Of a DNA stretch of 64,000 nt, positions 36,043 through 47,763 are shown piece after piece. Both the position numbers and the translations under genes were made by a program. The notes beneath the pieces are model-generated. The model had not been told where the DNA came from. It was given only the letters and a program-made list of their open reading frames with translations, and did not search any database. The first letter of the stretch is position 1. Each line of letters opens with the position of its first letter. The stretch comes from Glandiceps talaboti (taxonomy: Eukaryota > Hemichordata > Enteropneusta > Spengelidae): positions 1,659,501 to 1,723,500 of the forward strand of contig NC_135561.1 of the NCBI RefSeq assembly GCF_964340395.1, read 5' to 3'.

Positions 36043-39000
36043 ATGTTTACCGAATTAAACGCCATTTTAAACCACAGTCCGAGCAAGCCACCGGAGGTAT
36101 GTACAAGTACATGATATGTATGCAGATCGCATTCCATTAAATCGTAATCAAGTTAATATTCGAGTTATATATTGCGTGAATTCCTAGCGAACTTCAACGT
36201 AATGCATCAATTCATTAAACTGAGGTTGCAGTTAGTTGACCATTTTGATCAAACACCGAATTTAAATTTGAGAAAGTGGTCCGTGCGTCTATCTTTGGGT
36301 CAAAGGTCACAAGTTCCTTCACCTTTGCTATATCATAATTTCACTTATCTCTCTCTTTAAATGAATCTTTTAAATTATAGATATATATTAATTAGTGCTG
36401 TAATCCGTATCCGTATTGTTATGATGTCATTATTACTTTTAAAACCATGAGAGTGCTAAAAATTATTTTATTCTGTGTTGAAGCTTTCATTTGTTATGCT
36501 ATCTGGTTGATAACTTTCAAAATTTAATACAATACTTTATCCTTTCAGGGTACATTTATATTGTTATCAGACAGTCAAACAGAGGGTACATTTCTAATTC
36601 ACCATTTTTTATCATTATTTTTAAAAGGTAAGTATGGATTTCAATACATTTACCTCATTACATTTGTGCTTGCAAGAATCAGAAGTCAGAATTGCATGAT
36701 GAAAGACCAGTTCGTGACATAACATAGGGTTAGGCTAGTTAGGTAATTGTAACAGGTAATGCCTAAACAGTTACCTTACTTAAAATGGCCATATGAATGA
36801 GGACTGGGTATTTATTTTGGATTTTTAATTTGTAAAATAATTTTATCATGGCTTCGACCTTGAAAAATGTATGTGAATTAACATATACCCAGTCTGTTTT
36901 TGTAACTCAATACATTGCAAAAAGCTGAAAATGAGTAAAAAGGTTTGTTTTTGTGCCTCAGTATATTGTGGATATTATTGTGTATCAGTCTTTTCCAATT
37001 TATTGAGTTACAAACAAGGACTTGGTATATGTTGTTTCACGTTGATTGAAGTAGGAAGCCATATAAAGTACCCAATTCTCATCCATATGGCCACTTTAAG
37101 AGAAAGTGGTTTTAGTTTCTAAATCAAAAGTATCATAACTTTATATGGGTTAAAATTACAACCTCTCCAAAGCCTCAAAGTTGTACTTCAAAATTAGTCA
37201 CTGAACAGAAAGCCCTCAAGGTTCAAAGTTCTCCAAAGAACACATAGTTTTTACAGTACATACAGTAATTGTGCAATAACTGTGGTGCTGATTTATTAAC
37301 CAAATATGTGTTACGAGAACAACATCCAGCTGATGAAAATAAACAAAAATATTATTCTAAGTAATTTTTGTACAATAAGTTTGGTAATAAACAATAACAG
37401 ACTGGTAGATCTGATTGTCACTGAAAACACTTTACAAGATACAAATGATCAAAGACTGTAAAGATATGCTGTGTTGTTCCACCCTCCTCTCGATGTGTGA
37501 GGGGGCCCTGTCATAAGTACCTGACAGACTACAGGTGACCCAACACTGTAAGACATGCTGTGTTGTTCCACCCTCCTCTCGATGTGTGAGGGCGCCCTGT
37601 CATGGCATACCTGACAGACTACAAATGATCCAAGACTGTGTTATGTGTGTATCAGATAGGACAAACTGATATGTCTTGATATATGTTATTAATTTCAGGT
37701 GGTCACAAAGTGTGTTTTATATCACTATCACAATCATTCAGTCATTACAATGCAGTGGGTCAAAAACTTGTAAGTCAAGTATTACTTTCTTTTAAATAAA
37801 CAATATTTTTTTCTAAGGTTTAGTGTCAAGTTGCTGCTCACTTACAAATACAGATGATATACAATATTCCCATTATGAAATCCATATTCAGCATATGTAG
37901 TGGCATTGAAGACATACAAAGAAATATCAAGGGCTTGTACATTTGTACATCTTCCAGGGATGATATACTTCTCTATATGGGTTTTGGCCCGACTTCAGGA
38001 GGGCTGGTACTTCATACTACTGAGATCTGTAAAACCCATATCCAGGCTGTAAAGGGTTTTATCATATACCCTATGCAGTGGCATGCTAACAACATTAGAA
38101 TTGCATAACCACTTAAATTGATTGTGACAAATCATTTTATCCACAAAATTATAAAGATATTGAGAAAAAAGTCAAAGCTAAATGGATATCAATGGGCACA
38201 CCACTTACCATATTTTGAGCAAAGTGTGCCAGGGTATGAAATGGAAAATTATTATCTGGATTCAATATATGCACTCTCCATTGAATTACATTAGAAAGAA
38301 TACTGGATATATAATAATTATTAATTGGTGAAATTTGGAGAGGTCATACTGAAATCAAGGTGTATTTTCAAAAGTCATTCTAATTAGATGTTTATACTTC
38401 TACTCAAATACCAATTTGGATATTCTGAATGGCATTTGAAAGAAAAAAAACAGATATTTAAACAGTAAATTATTGTAACAGTGATTCTAAATACCCCAAG
38501 CAACAAACTTGAAAATTTTCCCTTTTATATCTGTTAACCAATAAATGGAAAGCTAGCACCTTTAAATCATATCTGTATCAAGTCAGCAGAGGTGAATCTG
38601 TGACTATTTCTACTGAAGTTAGACAGACAAGGGTTACTGGATTTACATGTAAGCTAGTATGATTTCTTTTTCCTCTAGGGTGTTAACTTACATACAGCAA
38701 AAGAAACTGGTCAATTGGTATACGTAGATGGATTGAAGTATTCTTTAGAATTGGTTAATGATTCAGAATCCGAGTCAACCAACCCTCTAGAATGTATCAG
38801 GTATGTTTACTTGTCAGACTTTGTACTTGATGCCTATATTCTCCCTGAACAAAATAACGGAAATATAATAAGTCTTACCTAAAAAATCTCTGTTCAGCTA
38901 AAGAAAACACAAATAACATAAGGGACCTGATGATGAAGTTGTGGGAAATCTGCATAACAAAACCATCTAGTAGTAATTTTATTGTTGTTAATCACTGTCA

Positions 39001-41434
39001 GTAGTACTTGTACATTTCTGAAAACACTTTAATAATAAGTTCATTAATAAAGAATTATTTATCACATATGTACCAGTGATTATTTTCACCAGTGTGTGTA
39101 CATACCAGTGATTACTTTCACCAGTTTGTGTACATACCAGTGATTACTTTCACCAGTGTGTGTACATGCTAGTGGTATTTTAAGCAGTGTGTGTACATGC
39201 TAGTGGTATTTTCAGCAGTGTGTGTACATGCTAGTGGTATTTTCACCAGTGTGTGTACATGCTAGTGGTATTTTCACCAGTGTGTGTACATGCTAGTGGT
39301 ATTTTCACTGAAGTACAATATACTGAAAACTCTATTGCGTACCTGTATGCATATGATATAACATGAGGGCATGATCTTTCCCTCTATACAAAATCCTGTT
39401 TTCACACATTGCTGATCTTTCTAGAAATTTGCTGTTTCACATATACATATATAATAATAACAGAAACTCCATTTTCTTCTTTTTCAGGGACAAAACAAAG
39501 AATCTTAAGCCTCTGTTTGATATTATTTCAAAATCAGTTTGCAGTGAACAGGGAGAAGTAATATCTCCAAGTTTAGTCCTAATAGATGATGTCAGTATTT
39601 TATTAAGTCTAGGAGTCTCTGTCAAGGATGTGACAGATTTCCTACACTACTGTGTTGTCCTGCTTTGTGGTAATACCAAGGTAAGAAAACTTTATATGAT
39701 TACAGCCTTGGCAATATAAGTGTGTGGTCCTACTCTGTGGTAATACCAAGGTAAGAAAACTATATAACATGATTACAGCAACGGCAATATAAGTGTGTTG
39801 TTCTACTCTGCGGTAATACCAAGGTAAGAAAACTATATAACACATGATTACAGCACTGGCAATATAAGTGTGTTGTTCTACTCTGCGGTAATACCAAGGT
39901 AAGAAAACTATATAACACATGATTACAGCACCGACAATATAAGTGTGTTGTTCTACTCTGCGGTAATACCAAGGTAAGAAAACTATATAACACATGATTA
40001 CAGCACTGGCAATATAAGTGTGCTATGATGAGGTCCCTTTATATTTATAGTGTTCATTTCTTATTCTTACATGTTATCAGTCTGTAGGTTGCCTAGTAAC
40101 TCTTGTCCATTCAGACAAAGATGTAGAAGATGAAGAAAATGATCTCCTGCTTAAACAGCTTAGTTACCATAGTAATCTACATCTCCATGTAGAAGGTTTA
40201 TCAAGTGGTTACTGTAAAGATGTCCATGGACAGGTAAGAATTGATAGCAAGACTGAAGAACACTGGGCTCAATATGTATGTATGTGTGTTGTGTACCCTA
40301 GTCTGTTTTGTAACCCCAAACAAAATGAACTCTGTAACATTTTAGTTAGAAGTGTTAGAGTATCCGCAATAGACAGATATACATTATTATGTGTACCCTA
40401 GTCTGTTTTGTAACCCAAACAAAATGCAGACGACAAGTAACATTAGGGTTAGGGATGTTAGAGTACCCATCGTGGCAAAACTAAAGAACACTGGGCCCAG
40501 TATATGTGTACCCTAGTCTGTTTTGTAACCCAAACAAAGTAACAGTAGGGTTAGAAATGTTAGAGTACTAAACATGACAAACCTGTAGAACTCTGGGCCA
40601 ACTATATATATGTTGTGGACTTAGTCAGTAGACCTCCACTATCTATGGTCTGTTTTGTTACCCAAACAAAATGAAGAGACAAGTAACATTAGGGTTAGGG
40701 ATGTTAGAGTGCATGTACCTACCATAGCCTAAAGAACACTGGACCCAATATGTATGTTGTGTACACTACTGTGTTTTGTAAAACAAAATGATGGAGATAC
40801 AGAACAGTAGGGTTAGGGATGTTAGAGTACCTACCATGGCAAGACTGATTAATACTAGGCCCAATATGTAGATGTTGCTTACTCTAGTCTGTTTTATAAC
40901 CTCAAACATAATGAACAACACAAGTAACGTTAGAGTTAGGGACTGTTAGAGTATCTACAGTGGCAAGACTGAAGAGCAATGGACCCACTATATATGTTAT
41001 GTACCCTACCCCATTTGTAAACAATACTTTTCACCCAGATTGATGATTGTGCAGATGTCAACATCATATCAGTAAAGTTTTATCTTCTGATCTAGCCATT
41101 GGAGGCGTGATATTTTTCTTGTTCAGATTCAAAAAATATAGAATAGGTCAAGTGATGAGAGACATGGCAAGATATATGACTACCCTAATGTGCAATTGAA
41201 TAGCTCAGATCACAATATTTCACTATCACAATAATTCTCTGTATATTTCATATTTGTTTTCTGTTTGACCCATTTCTTATACCTTCATTTCTTTTCAATT
41301 AACAGCTTACAATTGAATGGACTGATCCATGGCAGATAACTACAGCTAAACCACATCATAAACTCTATCAGTACAAAATACTAGACAAAAATGTGAAATT
41401 CTTTGCTCCAGGAACATCAGCTGCGGTATTATAG
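36043..41434 (+). CDS. ELP6: Elongator complex protein 6 (7 coding exons, 266 aa)
   Basis: Coding exons are 36043-36096, 36549-36627, 37699-37769, 38679-38800, 39488-39680, 40081-40233 and 41306-41434. All have GT-AG junctions, the frame is kept throughout, and the total is 266 codons plus stop, the same length as human ELP6. Recognisable blocks include MFTELNAILNHSP, FLIHHFLSLFLKGGHKVCF, QSFSHYNAVGQKLGVNL, NLKPLFDIISK, LIDDVSILLSLG, DAEDEEND-like DVEDEENDLLLKQLS, GLSSGYCKDVHGQL and the C-terminal YQYKILDKNVKFFAPGTSAAVL. ELP6 forms, with ELP4 and ELP5, the RecA-like hexameric ring of Elongator. That complex modifies wobble uridines of cytoplasmic tRNAs. Like other family members the RecA-fold ATP-binding loop is not canonical. 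The end of exon 5 with its donor is tandemly repeated in intron 5. Introns are filled with local tandem repeats and one MITE. Confidence 0.95.
36779..37100. mobile_element. Inverted-repeat MITE, copy 2 (ELP6 intron 2)
   Basis: Terminal inverted repeats CTTAAAATGGCCATATGAAT and (complement) CTTAAAGTGGCCATATGGAT enclose about 320 bp. The interior matches the 12.2-kb element (GGGTATTTATTTT, TTTTATCATGGC, TTTTTGTAACTCAATACATT). It defines the family boundary better than copy 1, which has extra arm sequence. Confidence 0.75.
37436..37640. repeat. Tandem duplication in ELP6 intron 2
   Basis: Two copies of a unit of about 90-100 bp containing GCTGTGTTGTTCCACCCTCC, TCTCGATGTGTGAGGG and ACCTGACAGACTACA. 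An inverted relative sits at about 35520-35580. Confidence 0.75.
39060..39310. repeat. About 31-bp tandem repeat in ELP6 intron 4
   Basis: CACCAGTGTGTGTACATGCT plus AGTGGTATTTT repeats about eight times. The first copies carry ACCAGTGATTA in place of GCTAGTGGTA, showing two sub-types. Confidence 0.85.
39651..40025 (+). repeat. Tandem duplication of ELP6 exon 5 end with its splice donor
   Basis: A 70-75-bp unit comprises the last 30 nt of exon 5 (...GGTAATACCAAG), the donor GTAAGAAAAC and the first intron bases including TGATTACAG. It is repeated so that donors occur at 39681 (authentic), 39751, 39824, 39899 and 39974. Each extra copy has an acceptor-like ATTACAG 45 nt before the donor. All four 45-nt segments (39706-39750, 39779-39823, 39854-39898, 39929-39973) are open in the ELP6 frame and encode xxQYKCVVLLCGNTK. 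Confidence 0.85.
40250..41010. repeat. Degenerate 110-130-bp minisatellite in ELP6 intron 6
   Basis: About six or seven diverged copies contain GTACCCTAGTCTGTTTTGTA, ACCCAAACAAAATGAA, ACAAGTAACATTAGGGTTAG and GATGTTAGAGTACC blocks, each ending near AACACTGGGCCCAATATGT. Copies differ by small indels. Confidence 0.75.
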
Positions 41435-41509
41435 GAGACCCCTTTGTCAATCAAACTTTTTATCTTGAGTCACTCTGATATGGTTCAACACATTTTGTAA
41501 TCTTTGATG

Positions 41510-41540
<31 letters not shown>

Positions 41541-41709
41541 CAATTTCTATAGCACTAATTTCCAGAGCAATGTTCTGTTCAGTAGCACTGAATGGCTAAA
41601 AGAACCATTGGAAGAAGATATCCTCAGAACTGGAATTCATAGAATTCATGTTTCCCATAATCTCTACATAACTTAAAGATATGAAAGCTTCTTTCTACTC
41701 CAATGCAGA

Positions 41710-41715
41710 AATAAA
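41710..41715 (+). promoter_or_regulatory. Candidate poly(A) signal for ELP6
   Basis: First AATAAA after the ELP6 stop, about 275 nt downstream. Others follow within the next few hundred bases, so the choice is tentative. Confidence 0.35.
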
Positions 41716-41744
41716 AAGGAACAAACAGTTGGCATTATTTGTCC

Positions 41745-41995
41745 AAATAAAATGTTAGATACAAACTTGTGGTCAAAAGTTCTTAACACATCACGGTACA
41801 TTCTAAAATACAAAACAGACTGTCTGTCAAATGCTGAGCACTTTTGACCAGAGTTTCTGTGTCACAAAAATAAAATGTTACACACACACTTTTGGTCAAA
41901 AGTTCTTAACATATCATGGTACATTCTAAAATACAAAACAGACTGTCTGTCAAATGCTGAGCACTTTTGACCAGAGTTTTTGTGTCACAAAGACC
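41745..41995. repeat. Tandem duplication, about 125-bp unit, 2 copies
   Basis: AATAAAATGTTA through TTTGACCAGAGTTT(C/T)TGTGTCAC occurs twice head to tail with only a few differences, indicating a fairly recent duplication downstream of ELP6. Confidence 0.85.
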
Positions 41996-43199
41996 AAATT
42001 GCATTTACGATAATAAGTGTAGTTTTACAGAGAAGTGCTGTCACTGTAGTGTATTTTATTAATTTTACACCTTTGGCTCTTTTACAAAAGACTAATAAAA
42101 TCACTCACTTTATAATCAGGTAGTAGCTAGCTTAGATTGATCTCAGTTCGGCACCAATTTCTTATTAATTTCTTAAAGTGGATAAAACTTAAACATCATT
42201 CCATACATCCTTTCTTTATTTCTAGATACGCAGAAGTTCAAAGTGTTGTTATGTAGACAACAGTTTATTTATTTCTCACTTTTATGCTGTTACAAAATTG
42301 TTTGTAGAGTCAATCGAAGATGACTAGTGTAACCATGGTAATGGAAAACTACCAACAAATATTTCTAATTACATTTGTAGTGAATTAGTGTTACTCACAG
42401 TGATGACTAGCCTATAATCCAGTTAGATGTGGATTTTTAACTGTCACCTTTTCCCTACACTTAGTATCTCACTAACACTGAGCCATGCATTCAAATCATG
42501 GCCTCTTTTACGGCATCTTCCATTACATGCCCTGCCAGTTATTTACTTTACTCATTATTTTGAAGTTGGTTTACGAGAATGACCTAAACCTAAATAATTC
42601 TAGTTATGACTTCTGCAACAATCATTGAATATGATAAACATGTTTATATTGTACAGTTCAATCCTCAGAATTGGTTCTAACCATGTAATGTTACTATTGA
42701 TGTCATCTCACAGGGAGAAAAATTCAAAACCCAAAAAGAATTTTTGTCCCCTTTCTGACTGAAGCTTTATAAGTGAAATATCACTAGCAAAATGCTTGGC
42801 GGTTGGGGAGAGGCAAGATCTAAATATCTCCACAACACTAGATTCTGGGCTGAGTGATGAGAAATTACATGTATGTTCAATAAATGTTTATCCATTCTGA
42901 CTGAATGGTTTAGTCTATCGAAAGTTTCCGTGTTTTTTATCATTTCTGTTATTTTTACTTCTATTGCCTACCCATGACAAATAACAACATCAAGTTATAT
43001 CGAAATCAAGGGATATCATTATTAAAATTATATGTTGCTTTAGTCACAACAGCCAAAAAAAGACGCCACATTTATTGTAAGAGCTTAAACACTTTTTCTC
43101 ATTTCATTTTCTCAAAAATCTTGCCATTTTACATGACAGTAGATTTTAACGTTTACTGTGTGTAAATTACATATGGACAACCTTTTACAGTGAACCAGG

Positions 43200-44036
43200 T
43201 CTTATTAACCAAGCTGAGCCTTTCTACGAATGCTATCCTAATGTTATGTATGACCACCTGTGGCAGGAGGGGGAGGGGTGTAACTACCTAAATATAGGAT
43301 GGTGCTGGCTTGGAAAGTACTCTGCAAGATTTAGAGTCAAATAGTGTACTCCCAGAATCAACATAGTTTACTTATGTATGTAAAAAGTCAGGGGGTGTCA
43401 CAATATACAGATCAAATAATTGTCGTTGGTCGAAATATTTGCCAATCATCACCATTTCAGTCACAGGATGTGGCATGTAAAGACAACTCAATGACATGTT
43501 TCTTACCGTCCGAAAAAACCTGGCACCATCTACCAGATATACCAACTTCAAAACAAGAGTTTTATTTTCAACTACTGTAAGTTCACAATGCTATCATGTT
43601 AATTCTATGAGATTGTGGTAATGCCTGGAAATATTGTCCGACTCTGGGACAGTGGCTTGATATTAAAGGTCATGGAATCAATCATGGATGAACTGGTGGT
43701 TGCCTGTAATGGTTATCTTTATCGTATTGGTGACAGAGCAACATATGGCTTATGTGTCTAGATGGGAAAGTGATGGTTATGACCTCTGAAGGATGATTGG
43801 CAGACAACGCTGTGGAAGCACATGTCTGTGGTTCTTGGAAGAAAACAAGTTGGCGGTTTGGGAGTCATCGCTGTTGAGGAGTACGACTCTGCGAATGATA
43901 CGTTGAGTATTCCTACCAATATGCCACACACTATTTCAATGTGTAGATATCTATTTAGTTGTATGTGTAGCTTCCTGTGTCGCAATATCGGAGTTAATTT
44001 TTGCGTGTCTCGATGTATGTTATTCATTCGCTAAAA
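43200..44036 (+). pseudogene. Decayed kelch-repeat (KLHL-like) fragment
   Basis: Segments in different frames read like kelch propeller blades. These are QYTDQIIVVGRNI...CFLPSEKTWHHLPDIPT (43400-43560), DELVVACNGYLYRIGDRATY (43687-43750) and YDSANDTLSIPTNMPH (43881-43930). The blades are separated by frameshifts and in-frame stops (for example TAG after TYGLCV near 43759). There is no BTB or BACK region nearby, and nothing links to splice sites. I read it as a 5'-truncated relic, possibly retroposed; the family is inferred from blade motifs only. Confidence 0.6.
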
Positions 44037-44565
44037 AGGTAAAATTACGAAAAGGGTACCCAAACACCAGTCAGTCTTAGGCGGATGAATTCGTTTATAT
44101 TTTGTTACTATTTGTGAGAAATACTTCAATGAAAGTGAACACAGAGAAAACACTCGAAAAACAAAAACAAATGAAACGCGATTATATCAACATATCAATT
44201 TATTTTTACTGAAACAAAGTGTACTATAATTATTATAATAATGAGGAAAATAGAAGTAGAACTTCTTTAAAAGAATTAGTAAAATTATGTAACCTTCGGT
44301 GCTCTAAAAATCTGTATCTAAAAATAAATTTACATATTATGAGCATCTTAAGCAACCACAAAGCAGTGGGTACACCTGGTATTTTTATATCAAGAATATA
44401 GAAGCTACATATTATTTGCATAATCTGAAAAGGGAGTTTTTATCAAAAAGTTTTATCCAAATTGTGTGAAACAATACTCTTAATATGACGCAATCACCTG
44501 CGATTGATAAAGCATGTAAAAATAACATCCCACTCTTTAGTCAAGACGAACAGTTACCATCCAAT

Positions 44566-44730
44566 GTATTACAGTAAGCTTTTGTTCCAAATACAAACTT
44601 GGAAGTTATTACCATAAATTTTTGACTCCATACTTCATTCTTTGTCACCTGACTATGAAAGACTGAAGACCGCAAATGTCGGATAATAATTTTCAAGTTT
44701 GTGTTTGGAACAAAAGCTTTATGCAATACT
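44566..44730. mobile_element. Short MITE, about 165 bp
   Basis: Terminal inverted repeats pair AAGCTTTTGTTCCAAATACA with TGTGTTTGGAACAAAAGCTT, extended outward to AGTATTGCAT-like ends and inward through CAAACTTG. No coding capacity. Target-site duplications are not obvious. Confidence 0.75.
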
Positions 44731-46205
44731 AACAATTATCGTTGGTGGCGCTATCATACCCGACATCCTAAGTTTAAATACTGCGGTTGACAAATTACAA
44801 TTAATCACTGGCATTCACAAATTTGAAATAAAATAGCAGTATCCTAATTTATGGGTAACTATTGCATCATATTCTTTCATGAACAAAATTGGCTGATTTG
44901 CAAAAAATCGTCTCTGAGATTACTGACATAACTTTGAATTACAAACATTATCATTGTAGCAAAGAATTGGATGTGATCATATAGCATTGGTTTCTCAATG
45001 ATGTACAATTAAAACTGTTTATAAAGGTGCCGAGATGTCTTCCACTCATCACACTATCAAACTAACATGACTTCTCTAACAGACCATAGACACATGTCCA
45101 CAGCATACAGGAAGGTGCAAACACCACTGAATGGCTGTACATAACTGTTATAGATATGATTTGACAAATATTTTATTCCATTGATGGATTTCATCCTAGA
45201 TCCTGCTGTGTGTATGTCACAGATTTGTATATGTGAAAAGAAGAAACGTTTCAGTCCAGACACCTTCAAAACCAGTTTAAGTTGTCCTCCAATGATAAAA
45301 TGACGTTCTGATCACAACCAATTATATTCAGCAATGCTTAGCAGCAGCATTCCTTCATGGAAGTACAACCTACCATTCAAGTTTTAGTGTCTCAATGGGA
45401 AAACTGAGTATTATATTGCAAAACTGAAAGGGATTCAGTGTAAAAAAAAGTCAGTAATTTTCTTATTAAGCTGCATAAAATTTTGAAAAAAGTTTAAAAT
45501 TTGTCACATGTTTGATTGTAATATTGGATCTTCGAGCTTCGTAATGTATGTAAACATAAAACCAGTACCCCTGACGAGAAAATAATTGAACAAATAAAAT
45601 TAATACAAACTTTACACACGTGAAAAAAGTACTAATATTGTCATATGAATATATTTGATTATATGATCACTTGAAATTTAAAAAAACTAAAATTAAATAA
45701 AAAGACATTTAGGATTGGAATTTCTCTCAAAGCAAGCCTCTCCCTTTAAAATGTAAAATGCATATTTTCGTGGTCTGCGTAGAAGTCAAGTTCACTAATT
45801 TGCATATTCAAATGAAACCAACCCCAAAATGTGGTTGATGCTTGAAGACAGCTAGATAATCCGTATCTTGTAAAACAAATACAGACATGGCAAACTGTCA
45901 CAGGGACATTATTGCGCATGCGCAGTACAATTAATATATTACTACCCAAAAAATTTGACTCTTAGCATAGTTGACATGCCCACAGGTACCTGTGGGTCCA
46001 ACATTTAATTACAGTATCTTCAATGTTCAATACAAACATGTCTTTGTGCTGTATCTTTGTCAATCCGCATGCCTTTTTGCCCTGGCTTTTTGCACCAGAC
46101 ATTGGCTGCCAATATTGCCTTGCAGTTACCGTAAAGAGGTATGGACTAAGTTTACGACTATGACGAGCTAAGAAGTTTGTTTACGGCAATGAGTACATTG
46201 AATAA
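44731..46205. other. Non-coding flank
   Basis: No gene seen. It includes the 3' flank of the minus-strand death-domain gene that ends at 46206. No convincing poly(A) signal was identified close to the stop. Confidence 0.45.
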
Positions 46206-47674
46206 CTAACTTCTATTTTTCATATCCAAGATAATATTGTTAGCTGTATCTCTCCGTTTAATATCGATCAAAACTTCTATCAATGTATCCAGAGTAGCTA
46301 ATTTGCCGAATTTATTTCTCCACGACATCAGGAGTTGAAAGACTTGTTCTCTTGGTTTGTTTGTTTCTTCTTTGACATCCTCCACGTCTATTTCAGTGAG
46401 TCCCAGTTTCATTCCTAGCTCCAGCATGTCTTTGTAAGCCACGTGATCTTTCACGATGTCTAAGTCTTTGCTCGTCAATACTTTCGATGCATCTGAAAGA
46501 AAAATAACAAATTTCATGTTTGTTTTTTTTCAAACGGAAGGTGACCGGAAAAGTAGTGCTATTATGTCATATTTCACCATGACACGGTGACGAACATCCC
46601 TGCATCTTTCCTTGTTATAAAACTCTTCGTGATTTTATTAAAAGTGGATGAATATTTCGAGGTCCACAACACCCCGTGAGATTACAATATCCTGAAAATG
46701 TCCAGCAGTAATCCCTGGCTTGCGCCACCAACGGCCATTAACTGGATATGTTACAACATGCACAGCGTCTGCTGTAACACCCCCCACTGTGAGTTTATTT
46801 TGTCATTTTTGATGGTGAATTATAATCCCATAATCCCAATTATTGCTCCACCATTGAAAAGGAATGTATCCCTCCGCCACAAATGGGTACATCTTCCCAG
46901 CAAATATAGACTGAACATCGACGGCAACGTCCGTTCCCAAAAAATGGGGAATGAGAAGAGCGCCCACAACGGCTCATCTTTCAGTCTACATGCTACAGCA
47001 AATACTAAACCTAGTAAATCCAACATAGATACATATACAAACCTTTTAAATAATAATTATGAAGCAGTTGTCTAGTTTTGATGTCAGCTATTTCATCTTC
47101 CATCTTTTGTAGCCTGTCTTCCACGGTTTTCAGTAAATTTGAGTCTTCCCTCTGTCTGAAATCCCTTTTCTTCACTTTATCCTTTAGTGAACTTATCTGT
47201 GGTAGTAATCTCTCTAGAAAAAAAATCAAATGAAAGAATTCGTTGCCTTTGTATACATTTAGTATCCATTGTCGTACAGGGTTTGGGACCACATTACAAC
47301 AATTCCGAAGTTATCTAGTATTCCCTAAGGTTGTATCTGAATAATAATTATCCATTTACCTAGCTAGACGTTCGCGCAACTTGATCCCCACTGGCTTCAC
47401 TAAGTTATCTTTTTTTACAATGAGAGTATAATCATTTACCATACTGTGGTGGACGTTTGAAACTTAGAGTCTACACAAGCATTTCCATCGTTACATCATG
47501 AGGGGTTGGTCAGTTGTAATTAATTGGCTGGTAAGGCGGTGTTTTTGGGTTCAACGTATGTTTTCTCAAACTAACTCGGACCCCCCCCCCTCAGCTCCGA
47601 TGATCTAAGTCAAAATTATCCCCTAGCAAAGACAACATTTTCCAAGTTTTTTTCAAAATCCTCCCTCCCCATAC

Positions 47675-47763
<89 letters not shown>

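Noticed and set aside
40439-40460. Interstitial telomere repeat (TTAGGG)
   Set aside because: Only one or two partial units per copy of an unrelated minisatellite; no array.
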